Under the pieces are notes generated by a model. That model did not search any database and had not been told where the DNA came from. It saw nothing but the letters and a program-made list of their open reading frames with translations. From positions 1 to 47,298 of the forward strand of contig CALDHY010000024.1 in NCBI GenBank assembly GCA_937901445.1: 47,298 nucleotides of DNA, read 5' to 3'. This document shows, piece by piece, positions 24,039-32,342 of this stretch. Position 1 is the first letter of the stretch; each line of letters starts with the position of its first letter. The DNA comes from an uncultured Selenomonadales bacterium (GTDB lineage Bacteria > Bacillota > Negativicutes > Selenomonadales > Selenomonadaceae). A program made the translations under genes and the position numbers.

Positions 24039-24950
24039 ATGGACGAACTTTTGAAAGAAATTTTAAGTCAAGATAAAACACTTTTGACACGCCGTGAAGA
24101 TTTACTGAAAATTTTAGATGAAAAAGTTCCCGGCAATCTTAGGCGTACTTACGCGGCAGTCCGAAAAGCCTTGACTTTAAATGTTGGTGAAATTTTATCT
24201 GTCAAAGATTTAAGCCGCGCCGAAAAGCAAGAAAAAATTTGGCAAGTTTTGAAAGAATCCGGAATGCAAGAGGCAAGAATTACCGAAGTTATTAATATTT
24301 TTGAGAGCGCGCTGAATTGGAATGAATCGCCCGTTGAAATTCCCGCAAAAAAAATTAACCTTGAAAAAAATTCAACACCTCCGCTGCCTGTTCAAGAAAC
24401 TGAAACCGTACCGATGGCAAAACAAATTCAGGTGCAAGAATATTTTTTGAAGATGCAACAGGAAAAAATTCAAGAAGAAACCGTTGAAAAAGAAACAGCT
24501 GAAAAATCTGTTGCAACTCAAAAAGCCGCGCCAATTCAAAAAAACGTCGAACGAATGAGAGACCGAATTATTGACGAAACCTCGCGCAGATTTTCAAACG
24601 AAAATTATACAAATTCTTTTTTGCCGCAAAATCACCTTGACGAAATTTTTACAACTGAAGGGCGGCTCAATCGTTGGCGTTTCTTTACAAAAAATTTAAA
24701 ACTTTTGATAATGATTTTTATTGGCGGGATTGTTGCAGGTCTGTCAAGTTTTTTGGGCGGGCTTATATTTTTGGCGGCGGCTATTGGCGGCGTTGAAATT
24801 ACTGTAAGGCGGCTTCACGATTTAAATAAAACCGGCCGGCTTGCAATTTTAACTTTTATTCCGTACGTCAATGTTGTTTTCGGACTTTATTTATTCTTTG
24901 CCAAAGGAACTGACGGCGATAACAAATACGGGCGCGACCCTTTGTATTAG
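24039..24950 (+). CDS. DUF805 membrane protein with novel N-terminal domain
   Basis: A 303-residue protein. Residues 1-95 form a helical domain shared with the gene at 26261-27691 (M-(D/E)-E-L-L-K-x-I-L, Q-D-K-T-L-L-T-R-R, I-L-D-E-K-V-P-G, K-A-L-T-L-N-V-G-E-I). Residues 100-200 are a charged linker. From about 205 it follows the DUF805 pattern: E-G-R-L-N-R-W-R-F-F, three hydrophobic segments between about 218 and 290, R-R-L-H-D-L-N-K-T-G and a final G-D-N-K-Y-G-R-D-P. DUF805 proteins are small inner-membrane proteins of unknown function. The N-terminal domain should be cytoplasmic and could be the docking site for other members of the block. It starts 4 bases after the preceding stop, with GAGGTG upstream. 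Confidence 0.8.
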   Translation: MDELLKEILSQDKTLLTRREDLLKILDEKVPGNLRRTYAAVRKALTLNVGEILSVKDLSRAEKQEKIWQVLKESGMQEARITEVINIFESALNWNESPVEIPAKKINLEKNSTPPLPVQETETVPMAKQIQVQEYFLKMQQEKIQEETVEKETAEKSVATQKAAPIQKNVERMRDRIIDETSRRFSNENYTNSFLPQNHLDEIFTTEGRLNRWRFFTKNLKLLIMIFIGGIVAGLSSFLGGLIFLAAAIGGVEITVRRLHDLNKTGRLAILTFIPYVNVVFGLYLFFAKGTDGDNKYGRDPLY

Positions 24951-24960
24951 AGGTGTGATT

Positions 24961-26250
24961 ATGATTAGAAAAAATATTTTAAAATTAGTAACGGCGGCAA
25001 TGATTTTATTGGCACTTTTGTCAGGCGGTTGTAATGAGGAAGGCAACGTTACAATAACTTTACCGCCGGATTTTCAACGCCCGCCGGAGCCTGTGCCGGA
25101 AAAATTTTTGATTGACGTTTACTGGGATGCAACGTATTCAATGCAAGGTTACACGACGCTTGATGCCGGTAATGTTTATCGCACTTTGCCGGATATTTTG
25201 GGCGATATCGGCAGTTCAATGGGCGAAGTGAAATTTTATCGTTTCGGTGAAAATATTCAGCCGCTCGAAGGCAGGGAATACAGAAAATTCAGCTCGCCCG
25301 CTCCTTATGACGAATTGATAACGGCAGTACATAACGTCATTGACAAAGCGGACAGTTCGCACCTTTCGATTATCATAACAGATTTATTTGAAAGTGATTC
25401 AGATTGGAGCAACGTTACGCGAAAACTGCGCGACAAATATTTTTCAAAGCATTTGGCGGTTGCAGTTATAGGAATAAAAAGTTCATTCAACGGCGATATT
25501 TTTGACGTAGGATTAAACGCCGCGAAATTCAATTATAATTCTTATGACGATCCCGCGCGTTTCAGACCGTTTTATTTAATTTTGATGGGCTCCGAAATGT
25601 CAATTAATGAATTTATGGAAAAATTTCAAGAGCGTCAAACTTTGCCGAATGAAACAAATTATTTGTTGCTGTCAGAAAATTTGACTGAATCAACGGACGA
25701 TTTTTCGCAGTTGAAACTTCAAGGCGTGGAAAATTTTTTTGCCGATGACAGATTAAATATTTCTGATAAGCGCGTTAAAGAATTTGGCTTAGACTCTTTC
25801 AATGACGCGGCAACTTTCACGGTAAATTTTGAATACAAACAGCCGCTCGGAGCTTGCCTGCCGGATATGACGGCTTTAAATTCGCAGGTTAGAATTTTAT
25901 ATTTGAACGAACAAGAATGGCAAGTCAAAGACGGCAACGATATAAAAATTGAACTGTTGCCGGTTGAAGCTGACAGTTACGCGGCAAAAGTTACATTGAC
26001 GCCGGAAAAAACTTTTGTACGCGGCGCAATAAATTTTGTGCAAGCGTCTTTGTCTCCAACTTCAAAAGGTTACAAATTGCCGGAATGGGTCGCGGCGTGG
26101 AGTATGGCAAATGTTGACGTTGCGCCGGAAAATTTCGACGGCTCCAAAACTGTAAATTTAATCCACGTGCTCGGCTCGCTTAAGGATTCGGTTTTTGCAA
26201 CGGCTCACCCCGCGTTGTTGAATATTAATTTCATTGTTGATAATCGTTGA
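24961..26250 (+). CDS. VWA-like lipoprotein
   Basis: A 429-residue protein starting at ATG 24961 (AGAGGTG upstream; a longer reading from 24871 would overlap the preceding gene by 80 bases). The signal peptide ends in L-L-S-G-G-C, so cysteine 24 is the likely lipid site, although the residues before it are not the classic L-A-G. A VWA-like domain follows: D-V-Y-W-D-A-T-Y-S at 52-60 in the MIDAS place (D-x-T-x-S) and I-I-I-T-D-L-F-E-S-D near 135-144 as the second metal aspartate. The last 150 residues are beta-rich. It should sit on the periplasmic face, so the system reaches across the inner membrane. Confidence 0.75.
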   Translation: MIRKNILKLVTAAMILLALLSGGCNEEGNVTITLPPDFQRPPEPVPEKFLIDVYWDATYSMQGYTTLDAGNVYRTLPDILGDIGSSMGEVKFYRFGENIQPLEGREYRKFSSPAPYDELITAVHNVIDKADSSHLSIIITDLFESDSDWSNVTRKLRDKYFSKHLAVAVIGIKSSFNGDIFDVGLNAAKFNYNSYDDPARFRPFYLILMGSEMSINEFMEKFQERQTLPNETNYLLLSENLTESTDDFSQLKLQGVENFFADDRLNISDKRVKEFGLDSFNDAATFTVNFEYKQPLGACLPDMTALNSQVRILYLNEQEWQVKDGNDIKIELLPVEADSYAAKVTLTPEKTFVRGAINFVQASLSPTSKGYKLPEWVAAWSMANVDVAPENFDGSKTVNLIHVLGSLKDSVFATAHPALLNINFIVDNR

Positions 26251-26260
26251 GGGAAATTTT

Positions 26261-27691
26261 ATGGAAGAACTGCTGAAAAAAATCTTGGCTCAAGATAAAA
26301 CTTTATTAACTCGAAGAGACGAATTAATAGCGATACTCGATGAAAAAGTTCCCGGCAGACTTGCACGCGAATACAACCCGATAAAAAAAGCTTTAACGCT
26401 GAATGTTGGAGAAATTTTCGCAACCGGCAACGATAACCGCGCGGCGGCAACCGCTAAGGCAACAGAAATTTTATTACAATCCGGCTTACAAGAAGTCCGC
26501 GTCAAAAATGTTATCGATACTTTTATAAAAGTTTTGGACTGGGATAAAGAACCGGCTGAAGAAATTCAACCCGTCAAAGAAATTCAACCCGTCGAAGAAA
26601 TTAACCTTGCTGAAGAAATTCAACCGGCTGAAGAAACCGAGTTGCCCGAGTGGATGGAAGTTTCAACAAACACGCCGCCCGCTCCAAGCGTTTCAGAAAT
26701 ATTTCAACCAAAAAAAATAAAACCGCCAATTACGCCGCCGCCTCCAACGCCGCCTGCTCCTCAATCTTCAAGTAAATCAACATTAATTATTGGCGCGTTA
26801 ATCGTTGTGATAATTTTTTTGTTGTTAGGCAGAAACAACAACTCAACGCCTGCAAATCCTTCAAATCAATCTGCAGAAATTCAAACGCCGCCAAAAGAAT
26901 CTTACCTTGACGCAAAAACTGATTTAAGTTTGAACGGCGTAGATTTGGGGACGCCGCTTAATCAAGTTGTAAATGTTTTCGGTACGCCTAATTCAAAGAA
27001 AAATGAAAACGGTCGCTTGCGCTACTACTACGACGATATTGAAGTTGTTTTCAACGGCGATTATTTGAGTGCCTTTGTTACTTACAGTTCAAGATACAAA
27101 ACGGCTCGCGGGCTTAGCGTTGGTTCAACTTACAGTGAAGTTATCAATCAGTACGGCTCCGCGCCGCACGTTATGAATATTGACAATTTAACGCTCTATG
27201 AATACGATTTTAATTCAACGCGCGGCGAAAAAGGCTTGTTGCGTTTTGCCGTCAATCAATCCGGCACAGTGGAATATATCAGCGTCCGAATTTTGGAACC
27301 GGAGCCGCCCGCGCCGCAACAAAATAAAATTCCTGAAAACGTTGAACAAGCGGCACGCGCCTTTCTTTTATACCATAAAAATATTACAGACGGTAATTAT
27401 CGTCAAGCTTACGACACGTTGACTTATGAGCGTCAACAATATATGGGCGATTATTCGACTTATGCTCAAGGCTACGCCAATACAATCAGCAGCGAAATTA
27501 CCGCTTTAAATCTTGTTTCAAACGACGGCGACAGCGTGACATTTTCCTATACTCTTGAGGCACGCGACATAGCAAGCGGCGGCAGGACTTTATATCAAAC
27601 TTTTCAAGGCGAAATTGAAATGGTTAAAATCGGCAACAGCTGGAAACTTAATTCAGGCAAATCAAAAAGAATCAGCGAAAGTATAAAATAA
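26261..27691 (+). CDS. Single-pass membrane protein, novel N-domain plus periplasmic beta domains
   Basis: A 476-residue protein. Residues 1-95 repeat the N-terminal domain of the DUF805 protein. Residues 98-126 contain short repeats around E-I-Q-P-V and E-E-I; 135-170 are proline-rich; 174-190 form one membrane helix. Outside lies a domain of about 130 residues with two copies of a pattern (G-V-D-L-G-T-P-L-N-Q-V-V-N-V-F-G-T-P, then L-S-V-G-S-T-Y-S-E-V-I-N-Q-Y-G), like BLIP/SmpA-type folds, and a final NTF2-like segment from about 355. The start is ATG 26261 with GAGGG upstream. The cytoplasmic domain suggests it docks on the same partner as the DUF805 protein. A terminator follows. Confidence 0.75.
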   Translation: MEELLKKILAQDKTLLTRRDELIAILDEKVPGRLAREYNPIKKALTLNVGEIFATGNDNRAAATAKATEILLQSGLQEVRVKNVIDTFIKVLDWDKEPAEEIQPVKEIQPVEEINLAEEIQPAEETELPEWMEVSTNTPPAPSVSEIFQPKKIKPPITPPPPTPPAPQSSSKSTLIIGALIVVIIFLLLGRNNNSTPANPSNQSAEIQTPPKESYLDAKTDLSLNGVDLGTPLNQVVNVFGTPNSKKNENGRLRYYYDDIEVVFNGDYLSAFVTYSSRYKTARGLSVGSTYSEVINQYGSAPHVMNIDNLTLYEYDFNSTRGEKGLLRFAVNQSGTVEYISVRILEPEPPAPQQNKIPENVEQAARAFLLYHKNITDGNYRQAYDTLTYERQQYMGDYSTYAQGYANTISSEITALNLVSNDGDSVTFSYTLEARDIASGGRTLYQTFQGEIEMVKIGNSWKLNSGKSKRISESIK

Positions 27692-27696
27692 AATTT

Positions 27697-27728
27697 AATC
27701 TGCGTTCCTCGCGCAGATTTTTTATTTC
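27697..27728 (+). terminator. Rho-independent terminator closing the NTPase block
   Basis: AATCTGCG (27697-27704) pairs with CGCAGATT (27712-27719) around a 7-base loop and runs into TTTTTTATTT. It stands 5 bases after the stop of the last gene and marks the end of the third block. Confidence 0.8.
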
Positions 27729-27788
27729 ACAAACAAAACTATTTTGATATAATAACCGCAAAAATTTTAATCGACTGAAGGAATGATT

Positions 27789-28685
27789 TTGAGCAGAAAT
27801 TTGGCGTTAATTTTGGTTGGAACGGCGGGCGTATGTTGGGCAAGTTCAGGCGTGGCAGTACAAGATTTTTTCAGCCACTCCACGAAAACTGCAATGGAAT
27901 TAACAAATATCAGAATGTGCGGCGCGGGATTTTTAATGGTGCTGATTTTATTTTTGCGCGGCAAGTTGAAATTGTCGGCGGCGCGGATGAATCGCAAGCC
28001 TAAACTTTGGCTGTATCTTTTCATTTATGGAATTATAGGGATTGTAATGGTGCAGTTCACGTACTTTCAAGCAATTTCAATAGGCGGCGCGGCGGCAACC
28101 ACTGTAATTTTATCTGCAACGCCGGCAATGGTCGTAATTTGGGAAAGTTTCTGGAATAAAAGATTTCCGGCAAAAATAGAAATTGCGGCGGTAATTTTGG
28201 CGATTGTTGGAGTATTTTTACTTGTGACGGGCGGCGATCCTTCAAAAATTTTGGTGCCGTTATCTTGCGTATTTTGGAGTTTATCCAGCGGCGCAACTTT
28301 TGCCTTCAGTATGATTTTCGGAAAAGTTTTGTTTGCAGAAAAAATAACCCCTGCATTTGCAACAAGCGTCGGAATGTTAATCGGCGGGCTTGTAACTTTT
28401 TTGATGATAGAAGATTACAGTTGGACGCCATTTTTTACAAGTGAAACAATTTTTGACGTGGCGTGGATAATAATTTTTGGAACGGTAATAGCGTTTTTGA
28501 TTTTTAATATAGGGTTGAAACATTTGACGGCGGAAGAATCCGCAATTACGGGAATGACGGAGCCCGTTTCTTCAGTTTTGATAAGTTACTTTGTATTCGG
28601 TACGGCTTTTGGCTTTATTGAATCGTGCGGGATAGTTTTAGTTTTGTTTGCGGTACTTTCGCCGGTTTTAGCCAAAAAATTTTGA
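27789..28685 (+). CDS. EamA/DMT-family transporter
   Basis: A 298-residue membrane protein with ten hydrophobic segments in two EamA repeats; G-V-C-W-A-S-S-G starts the first repeat, P-x-M-V-V-I-W-E-S appears in its end, and the second repeat contains E-P-V-S-S-V-L-I-S-Y-F. DMT transporters export or import small metabolites; the substrate is unknown. I prefer TTG 27789 as start because GAAGGA lies six bases before it; ATG 27783 directly touches that site. It follows the terminator of the NTPase block and precedes a membrane protein by 30 bases. Confidence 0.88.
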   Translation: MSRNLALILVGTAGVCWASSGVAVQDFFSHSTKTAMELTNIRMCGAGFLMVLILFLRGKLKLSAARMNRKPKLWLYLFIYGIIGIVMVQFTYFQAISIGGAAATTVILSATPAMVVIWESFWNKRFPAKIEIAAVILAIVGVFLLVTGGDPSKILVPLSCVFWSLSSGATFAFSMIFGKVLFAEKITPAFATSVGMLIGGLVTFLMIEDYSWTPFFTSETIFDVAWIIIFGTVIAFLIFNIGLKHLTAEESAITGMTEPVSSVLISYFVFGTAFGFIESCGIVLVLFAVLSPVLAKKF

Positions 28686-28715
28686 CAGGCGCAAATAAAT
28701 TTTCAGAGGATAGTT

Positions 28716-30386
28716 ATGCAGGGAAGTTCTTCAAAAAATTTTGAAACGGCGATAATATTGCTGATAATTTTTGTAATAATGTTTGAATTAAACTATTTAA
28801 TGCCGTTGCACCGCGACGACTACGATTACTCGATGATTTGGAAGACGGGCGAACATTTAAGCTCGTTATCAGACGTTTTTGAATCGACGGCGCGTCATTA
28901 TTTTTTGCACGGCGGCAGGGCGTTTACGGTTTTTTGTTTGATTTTATTTTTATGGCTGGGAAAATTTATATTTGACGCGGCAAACGCGCTGATGTTTACG
29001 GCGTTGATAGTTTTGATTTACCTGCACGCGCGGCGGGATTTAAAATTTGACGAGCCAAAAATTTTGGCGGCGGCGGGCGTTTTGGCGTGGTTATGCTTGC
29101 CACATTTCGGCGAAGTTGCAATTTGGAAAAGCGGCTCAACGGTTTACTTATGGTCGGCAGTGCCGGTGGCGTTATTTTTGTTGCCGTACAATTTAAGTTT
29201 TGCGGGTACAAAAAATTTCGGCAACTCAAAAATTTTTGCGGCGGCGATTTTTATTTTTGGAATAATCGCCGGTTGCTCGGTTGAAAATTTAGCCGTAACG
29301 GTAACTTTAATTTCAGCGGGAACGGCTTTATATTTTTGGCGCAAAAATTCTTTGCAGGCGTGGATGGTTACAGGAAATATCGGAAATTTTTTGGGGCTGA
29401 TAATTTTATTGGCGGCTCCGGGAAATTTTGTACGCTATGATGTTCAAAGTGCAGACAAGGGAATTTTAATTCACATTGGCAACCAATTTGCAGGCAACGG
29501 CGAAATGCTGATTTTTATTTTGCCGTTAGTTTTGCTGTTAATTTGCGTGTTCAGCAAGAGTAAAAATTCCCCTGTAGAAAATTCACATAAAAAAATTTTG
29601 GCGGTTACGGGAATTTTAATTATTTCGTACTTTTGCGATAACTTTTTGGCGCGGGCGGTACAAGATTTTTGCACTGAAATAATTTTCCCGCAATTCGACC
29701 CTTCAAAGAAATTTCTTGAGCGTTTCGATAATTTTATGATGAAGTCTGAAGAATTTATAATTTACGCGCTGATTTTGTTTATAATTTTTTTCAAAGTTAG
29801 AGACTCTATAACATTTGGCGGCAACTTAAAATTTAGAAATTTTCCATACAGCATTTTTCTTTTTGCGCTTGCAATTTTCAACAACTTTGTAATGATAGCC
29901 GCTCCGACTTTTCCTGCGCGTGCAACTTTTTCTTCAGTGGTGATGATTTTAATTGGCGCGCTTGCAATTTTAAGAAACTCAAATGTTCACGAAAAGCTTT
30001 TTGAAGGACGAACGGGCGAAATTGTAAAATTGGGCGCGGTTGCCTTGACGAGCTTTACTATATTTTCGGCAACGTTTATAACTTTAAATCTGCGCGAAGA
30101 AAACGCTAAACGCCTTGCAATTATTCAAGCCGCCGCCGCCAAAAAAATTTACTTTGTAAAGTTCCCGCCGCTGGAAATTAAAAACCGCGCAATTCGCCAC
30201 GTGTTTTTTTCGGACTTCGATAACAACGTAACAAAAGAGGGACTTTGTGAATTTTACGGCATTGAAGATACTTGGGTTAAAGACTTGACTAAAAACGAAC
30301 GGCGGTACTTTGAAAATCTGCAAGCTGAAGAAATTAAAACAAACCTTTCAGATTGGTACATTTCCGGAATTTGGCGCAAAAAATAA
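28716..30386 (+). CDS. DUF6056-type polytopic membrane protein
   Basis: A 556-residue protein with about eleven hydrophobic segments. After the first helix comes M-P-L-H-R-D-D-Y-D-Y, the acidic periplasmic loop seen in GT-C-fold and DUF6056 proteins, which are thought to move sugars from lipid carriers. A W-K-S-G-S-x-x-Y-L-W-S motif follows the third or fourth helix, also typical. The last 90 residues are a soluble domain ending in D-W-Y-I-S-G-I-W-R. Donor and acceptor are unknown. AGAGGA precedes the ATG. Its place next to glycan-type genes fits a surface-polymer role. Confidence 0.75.
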   Translation: MQGSSSKNFETAIILLIIFVIMFELNYLMPLHRDDYDYSMIWKTGEHLSSLSDVFESTARHYFLHGGRAFTVFCLILFLWLGKFIFDAANALMFTALIVLIYLHARRDLKFDEPKILAAAGVLAWLCLPHFGEVAIWKSGSTVYLWSAVPVALFLLPYNLSFAGTKNFGNSKIFAAAIFIFGIIAGCSVENLAVTVTLISAGTALYFWRKNSLQAWMVTGNIGNFLGLIILLAAPGNFVRYDVQSADKGILIHIGNQFAGNGEMLIFILPLVLLLICVFSKSKNSPVENSHKKILAVTGILIISYFCDNFLARAVQDFCTEIIFPQFDPSKKFLERFDNFMMKSEEFIIYALILFIIFFKVRDSITFGGNLKFRNFPYSIFLFALAIFNNFVMIAAPTFPARATFSSVVMILIGALAILRNSNVHEKLFEGRTGEIVKLGAVALTSFTIFSATFITLNLREENAKRLAIIQAAAAKKIYFVKFPPLEIKNRAIRHVFFSDFDNNVTKEGLCEFYGIEDTWVKDLTKNERRYFENLQAEEIKTNLSDWYISGIWRKK

Positions 30387-30416
30387 AATCTGACAACACT
30401 AATCTTAGTTAAAATG

Positions 30417-30445
30417 TAGTCAAAAAATAAAACGTATGCTACAAT
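30417..30445 (+). promoter_or_regulatory. Candidate promoter for the radical SAM gene
   Basis: TAGTCA (30417-30422) and TACAAT (30440-30445) are 17 bases apart in the 120-base gap before the radical SAM gene. The -35 matches four of six positions and the -10 five of six. Confidence 0.45.
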
Positions 30446-30506
30446 ACAATACAACAGGGAGTTCAAATATATTTATTTTTTGTTTACTATACAGGAGGAT
30501 AAAAAA

Positions 30507-31655
30507 ATGAATGTAGCAATTTTGGGCACGGAGCCGCCATCTCAAATTGTAGCACAAATTATTGAACAGAATTATAATTTGTGGCTTGAACGTCAAGGCG
30601 CAGAAAAATTAAATGTTGTCACCTATGTGGAAGGGAGCGTCAATACGTCAAATATTGGTAATATCCCAATTTTAAATCTCGTTCAATTTGCGCTGCTCTA
30701 TCACAAAAAAGTTATCGACAAAATTATTTTTCCGCGTGAAATTTTTACCGGTCAATCTCAAATTCTTTCGCAGTTAATGATATTGGGCGTCAATGTTGAT
30801 GATGTTTATATTACCGCGCGGTTGAATGACGAACTTAACGTTTTTAATTTTTTGGAGCCGTACTTTTCGGCGAAATATTTACCCTATCTTGAATTTCATA
30901 TCGCTGACCACTGCAATTTGAATTGTAAGTACTGCGAGCATTATTCCGGCTTAGTCAAAGAGCCTAAATTTCCCGTACTTGAAAAATTTGCGCAGGATTT
31001 TCAGCAGTTAAAAATTTTTATTGACGATATTGGAGTTATCAGAATTTTGGGCGGCGAACCGTTATTGAATCCTGAAATTAATGAGTACGTGAAACTTAGC
31101 CGCCAACTTTACCCATATTCAGAAATTTACGTAGTTACAAATGCAATTCTCCTGCCCAAAATGCCCGATGATTTTTTTGAAACGCTTAAGGAAAATAACG
31201 CCGCAATTTGGATTTCATTTTATCAACCAATGCAAAGTAAAATGTATAAAATTCAAAATCTGCTGAAAAGTAAAGGCGTGCTTTTCGGAATTAGTCCGCT
31301 GATGAAAGAATTTACAGTCAAACAAACTTTAAAACGCCATGATAACGAACAAGAAATTTTTCTGCAGTGTTTTCAATCGCATTGTAATAATTTTTACGAG
31401 GGCAAAATTGCCGCGTGTTTCTTGCCTTTTACCACGAAATATTTTAACGCTTACTTCAATAAAAATTTGCCGGAAGACGGCGCGCTGGATTTGTACGAAG
31501 AAAATTTGACAACCGAAAAACTGAAGAAATTTTTAATTACGCCGTTTGAACGTTGCAAATATTGCACGCGCCCCGTTGCCGCAAAATGGGAGCCTTTAAA
31601 ATATCCAAGTCAAATTACAGATTGGACAAACGATCACTTAATTGCTAATTCTTAA
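30507..31655 (+). CDS. Radical SAM enzyme, SPASM-like C-terminus
   Basis: A 382-residue protein. Residues 1-120 form a Rossmann-like domain with an I-P-I-L-N-L-V-Q-F phrase that matches the V-P-V-L-N-F-Q-A-A phrase of the WavE-type proteins. Then comes C-N-L-N-C-K-Y-C (C136, C140, C143), the 4Fe-4S site of radical SAM enzymes, with G-G-E-P-L-L near 181 for SAM binding. The C-terminal part carries further cysteines (L-Q-C-F-Q-S-H-C, A-A-C-F, E-R-C-K-Y-C) able to hold an auxiliary cluster. The substrate is not evident; glycan or peptide modification are both possible. ATG 30507 has AGGAGG 8 bases upstream. Confidence 0.85.
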   Translation: MNVAILGTEPPSQIVAQIIEQNYNLWLERQGAEKLNVVTYVEGSVNTSNIGNIPILNLVQFALLYHKKVIDKIIFPREIFTGQSQILSQLMILGVNVDDVYITARLNDELNVFNFLEPYFSAKYLPYLEFHIADHCNLNCKYCEHYSGLVKEPKFPVLEKFAQDFQQLKIFIDDIGVIRILGGEPLLNPEINEYVKLSRQLYPYSEIYVVTNAILLPKMPDDFFETLKENNAAIWISFYQPMQSKMYKIQNLLKSKGVLFGISPLMKEFTVKQTLKRHDNEQEIFLQCFQSHCNNFYEGKIAACFLPFTTKYFNAYFNKNLPEDGALDLYEENLTTEKLKKFLITPFERCKYCTRPVAAKWEPLKYPSQITDWTNDHLIANS

Positions 31656-31670
31656 ACTGGAGGATTTTAA

Positions 31671-32342
31671 TTGAAAACAGTCAAAATTATAGCCGCGCTT
31701 TTAATCGTTTTGCTTTTTGTCGTTATACATTTAATTGCACCGGAATTTTTGCCGGAAATAATTGAATTGCTGTCGCACGGCGATATTCAAGAAACGGCGG
31801 AATATATCAAAAGTTACGGCGAATTGGCTGTTGTATTCAGTTTTTTACTGACGCTCTTTGTAAACGCGCTGGGCTTTCTGCCGGCAATTATTTTTTCGAC
31901 GGCAAACACGCTGATATTTGGAATTTTTTGGGGAATAGTAATTTCAGTGGCGGCGGAAACTGTCGGCGTCACGATCAGCTTTTTGTTGCTAAGATTTTTT
32001 TTCCGCGATACTGCCAAAAAATTAATCAAGAAAAGTAAATTTTTAAGTTCGATTGACAAGTACAGCTCCAAAAAAGGATTCGTTGTAATGCTGATAGCGC
32101 GCATGGTTCCCTACATTCCGAGCGGCGTTTTAAATGCAGTGGGCGCGCTTAGTTCGTTAAGCCTGCGCGACTATGTTTTATCTGCATTTGTTGGAAAATT
32201 TCCCTCAACCGGAATTGAAGCGATAATCGGGCACGACACGATTGTAAAGCAGGAAGATCCGACGCGAATTATTGTAGTTATAATTTTGGCGATAATTTTA
32301 ATTGTTGGTGCGCTCTGGTACGAAAGGAAACATATTCGTTGA
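31671..32342 (+). CDS. TVP38/TMEM64 (VTT-domain) membrane protein
   Basis: A 223-residue membrane protein. The VTT core is visible as G-F-L-P-A-I-I-F-S-T-A-N-T-L-I-F-G followed by G-x-x-x-S-x-x-x-E-T-x-G-x-x-x-S-F and R-M-V-P-Y-I-P-S-G-V-L-N-A. Members of this superfamily (DedA, TVP38, VMP1) are lipid scramblases or transporters for lipid carriers such as undecaprenyl phosphate. The start is TTG 31671 with GGAGG upstream. Its stop overlaps the next start (TTGA), so the phosphoesterase is co-translated. Confidence 0.85.
   Translation: MKTVKIIAALLIVLLFVVIHLIAPEFLPEIIELLSHGDIQETAEYIKSYGELAVVFSFLLTLFVNALGFLPAIIFSTANTLIFGIFWGIVISVAAETVGVTISFLLLRFFFRDTAKKLIKKSKFLSSIDKYSSKKGFVVMLIARMVPYIPSGVLNAVGALSSLSLRDYVLSAFVGKFPSTGIEAIIGHDTIVKQEDPTRIIVVIILAIILIVGALWYERKHIR

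Noticed and set aside
30480..30506. Longer start for the radical SAM gene
   Set aside because: It would place the start upstream of the strong AGGAGG site, which points to ATG 30507.
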